From NCBI RefSeq assembly GCF_011605345.1, contig NZ_JAAOXM010000005.1, positions 62,001 to 126,000 on the forward strand: a DNA stretch of 64,000 bases. The letters are read 5' to 3'. Source of the DNA: Burkholderia sp. D-99. Its GTDB lineage: Bacteria; Pseudomonadota; Gammaproteobacteria; Burkholderiales; Burkholderiaceae. Both the position numbers and the translations under genes were made by a program. Of this stretch, positions 62,121 through 64,000 are shown piece by piece. The first letter of the stretch is position 1. Each line of letters starts with the position of its first letter. The notes under the pieces are model-generated. The model was not told the DNA's origin. It made no database searches and was given only the letters and a program-made list of their open reading frames with translations.

Positions 62121-62924
62121 TCAGCGCCCCGCGAACTTCGGCGGGCGTTTCTCGAGAAAGGCGGTAGTGCCTTCCTTCTTGTCGTCGGTTGCCGCGCACA
62201 GCGCGAAGAGCTTTCCTTCCAGCGCGAGCCCTTCGGGCAACGCCGCGTTGAGTCCGAGGTTGACCGCATCCATCGCATACGCGACAGCCAGGGGCCCGTT
62301 GGCGGCAATTTGAGCCAGGATGGCTTCGGCCCGGGCGATCAGCGCGTCGGATTCGACGACTTCATTCACGAGGCCGATTCGATACGCTTCCTCGGCCGAC
62401 ACCATCTCGCCGGTCAGGATCATCTGCAACGCGATACCCTTGCCGACGAGGCGAGGGAGCCGTTGCGTGCCGCCGAAGCCGGGGATGAGGCCAAGCCTGA
62501 TTTCAGGTTGTCCGAACTTTGCATTCGGACTGGCCAGCCGGATCGTGCAGGCCAGCGCGGTCTCGCATCCGCCGCCGAGTGCGAGACCGTTCACTGCGGC
62601 GATCACGGGTTTGCCGAGACGCTCGACGAGATCGAGCAGCGCCTGGCCGGCACGTGTACGCTGTTCCGCGTCGATCGCTGTCGCGTTGGCCAACTCATTG
62701 ATGTCCGCACCGGCGATGAACGCTCGATTGCCTGCCCCGGTGATGATCACCCCGCGAACCTGCGGGTCGTCTCGCGCATCTTCAAACGCGGTGCGCAGCT
62801 CCGCGATCGCTTTCTGGTTCAGTGCATTCATCACCTCGGGGCGATTCAGCGTGAGATAGGCCGTCGCATTTCGCTTCTCGTAGAGAACCGTGTCGAAGAG
62901 GGGGGCAGGGGAATCGTGTGGCAT
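62121..62924 (-). CDS. Enoyl-CoA hydratase/isomerase
   Basis: This 267-residue crotonase has LNRPEVMNALNQ, the oxyanion-hole segments NRAFIAGADINEL and GLALGGGCETALAC, and both catalytic Glu positions in FGQPEIRLGLIPGFGGTQRLPR. It should hydrate the enoyl-CoA formed by the acyl-CoA dehydrogenase. It is the first gene of the five-gene minus-strand operon. Confidence 0.94.
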   Translation of the reverse strand: MPHDSPAPLFDTVLYEKRNATAYLTLNRPEVMNALNQKAIAELRTAFEDARDDPQVRGVIITGAGNRAFIAGADINELANATAIDAEQRTRAGQALLDLVERLGKPVIAAVNGLALGGGCETALACTIRLASPNAKFGQPEIRLGLIPGFGGTQRLPRLVGKGIALQMILTGEMVSAEEAYRIGLVNEVVESDALIARAEAILAQIAANGPLAVAYAMDAVNLGLNAALPEGLALEGKLFALCAATDDKKEGTTAFLEKRPPKFAGR

Positions 62925-63034
62925 GGGGTCGGCTTCTCAAACAGATGGCATGTGCCTTTTCAAGGCAGGCTTTTCAAACAACTCGGGCTTGCGCCGGCTG
63001 GCACCGTCGAACGAGAGACCGAGGGGCCGCGGTC

Positions 63035-63436
63035 TCAGGAATCGAGAGCGAGCGCGTCCTCGACGACCGTGGCGAGAATCAGGAAATTCAGATTGACCGG
63101 GTTCGTATGCCGTGCACGAACCGGTCGATAGATCAGGTCGCCGACTTCGATCGCGGCATGCGTCAGCGCGCAGATACCGGGGCGCCGCGCAATCGCCACC
63201 TTCCAGATCTGATCCGCATATCGACATGAGGTCGGGTCTTGCCATGAAACGCTGATCGTCGAGCGGCTCAGCCGTTCCAGGATCCTGGCCGAATGGACCG
63301 CAGGGCAATCGGTTGCTCGGGCACTTCGCCCGGCGCTCGAACCGGACAACCGGCGTAGGCCGGCATGCCTCCCGTCGGCGTCGAGCATGCCCACCATGTG
63401 CTCCCAGATCGGACAATTCGGCGTACTGATTCCCAC
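63035..63436 (-). CDS. DUF3331-like protein
   Basis: This 133-residue protein resembles DUF3331 proteins common in Burkholderia. The core has ILERLSRSTISVSWQDP, a YADQIWKVAIARRPGICALT segment, and GDLIYRPVRARHTNPVN. The N-terminal 40 residues look disordered. The function is unknown in the family. It sits alone between the acyl-CoA operon and the partial regulator at the window end. Confidence 0.72.
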   Translation of the reverse strand: MGISTPNCPIWEHMVGMLDADGRHAGLRRLSGSSAGRSARATDCPAVHSARILERLSRSTISVSWQDPTSCRYADQIWKVAIARRPGICALTHAAIEVGDLIYRPVRARHTNPVNLNFLILATVVEDALALDS

Positions 63437-63681
63437 CTTGTTACATCCCCTTACATTGAGATCAGTTCAACTTAGCGGTACCGAGTACGACCCATCTTAA
63501 GGAGATGCCGATCCATCGCCTATGTCACAACACACAATGAAGTTAGCTATTTTTCCAATTCCGGCGCGACCGGTGGGCAACCTGGAATGGCGGTGCCTGC
63601 AACAGGCGCGACGAGACAGCGCAGGGACTCGATCCTTGCGCTGTTTTTCTGTTCAAACGAGGGAGGGGTGCCGGGCCGCTG

Positions 63682-64000
63682 TTATTTGCGCGCGTTGCGC
63701 AGCTTGATGGCCATGTCGAGCTTCGATATCCAGCCGGCATCGTCCAGCCGCGCGCCGAGGATTTTTTCGATGCGCTCCAGCCGGTAGTTGAGGGTATTGG
63801 GATGAATGCCGAGCACGCTTGCGGTTGCCTTGCGGCGCTGAAGCTGATCGAAGTAGGTCTGAAGCGTCTCGAGCAATTCCGGTTCACTGGCAAGCTGCTC
63901 GACCAGCGAGACCAGATAGCTCAGCACGCGTTTGGTGCCGCGTACGCTTTCTTCGAGGGCGATCTCGGAATACAGGCGCACCCGCGTCTGGTCGGCCCGA
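63682..64000 (-). CDS. PucR/CdaR-family regulator, C-terminal part (second copy)
   Basis: The reading frame enters from the right edge and shows the last 106 residues, ending with the PucR HTH (ETLQTYFDQLQRRKATASVLGIH) and WISKLDMAIKLRNARK. These residues are nearly identical to those of the regulator at 54116, although the DNA here is more GC-rich. It is likely the regulator of the adjacent acyl-CoA operon. Confidence 0.88.
   Translation of the reverse strand, partial: RADQTRVRLYSEIALEESVRGTKRVLSYLVSLVEQLASEPELLETLQTYFDQLQRRKATASVLGIHPNTLNYRLERIEKILGARLDDAGWISKLDMAIKLRNARK

Noticed and set aside
1..64000. CRISPR arrays, tRNA or rRNA genes
   Set aside because: No regular spaced repeats and no tRNA- or rRNA-like conserved segments were found by reading the intergenic regions.

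Overview
The window reads as a high-GC Burkholderia-type genome segment. The codon bias is strongly GC-rich, there is a DUF3331-like protein of the kind common in Burkholderia, and the insertion-sequence remnants and secreted chitin-active enzymes also fit that genus. The species is inference. No rRNA, tRNA or CRISPR array was seen.

Region A (1-20114, possibly to 20954) is a biosynthetic cluster of two divergent transcription units that meet at 11350-11751. The minus-strand unit encodes an acyl carrier protein, a C-methyl/O-methyl type methyltransferase, a single-polypeptide ketosynthase/chain-length-factor-like fusion, an O-methyltransferase, an unknown protein, a VOC protein, a TfoX-like protein, an alkaline-phosphatase-superfamily hydrolase, a B12-type radical SAM enzyme, a SPASM-type radical SAM enzyme and an adenylate-forming ligase that runs off the left edge. 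The plus-strand unit encodes a transglutaminase-like protein, an SDR, a ROK-family protein, a phosphopantetheinyl transferase, a complete EmrA/EmrB/outer-membrane-factor exporter and an APS kinase. I do not recognise the product.

Region B (20955-29645) holds a secreted degradation set: an AA10 lytic polysaccharide monooxygenase, an S53 (sedolisin) protease and a GH18 chitinase-like protein. It also holds a membrane diguanylate cyclase, separated from its neighbours by long AT-richer intergenic stretches.

Region C (29646-52362) is a phenazine cluster with unusual additions: a LuxR-type regulator, a class I DAHP synthase, an FkbM methyltransferase fused to PhzD, PhzE, PhzG, PhzF and one PhzA/B protein. 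A small adenylating enzyme and an aldehyde dehydrogenase resemble EhpF/EhpG of griseoluteic acid biosynthesis. Added to the phenazine core are a free carrier protein, a one-module PKS (KS, dead AT, ACP), a type II thioesterase, a KASIII-like protein with rearranged active-site residues, an FkbH-type glyceryl-ACP synthase with its own ACP, an FAD oxidase and an aldo-keto reductase. My reading is that chorismate becomes phenazine-1,6-dicarboxylate. One carboxylate is then activated, reduced or chain-extended, and a glycerate-derived unit is attached. A WYL regulator and an EhpR-like VOC protein at the right end may give self-protection.

Region D (52390-55400) is a scar. It contains a chimeric IS3/ISL3 transposase remnant, a response regulator gene with a one-base frameshift, and a comparatively AT-rich PucR-family regulator. 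Region E (55841-64000) holds a cyclic-nucleotide-gated MscS-like channel and an acyl-CoA catabolic operon (enoyl-CoA hydratase, class III CoA transferase, acetoacetate-decarboxylase-like protein, acyl-CoA dehydrogenase, 3-hydroxyacyl-CoA dehydrogenase). It ends with a DUF3331-like protein and the C-terminus of a second PucR regulator nearly identical to the first.
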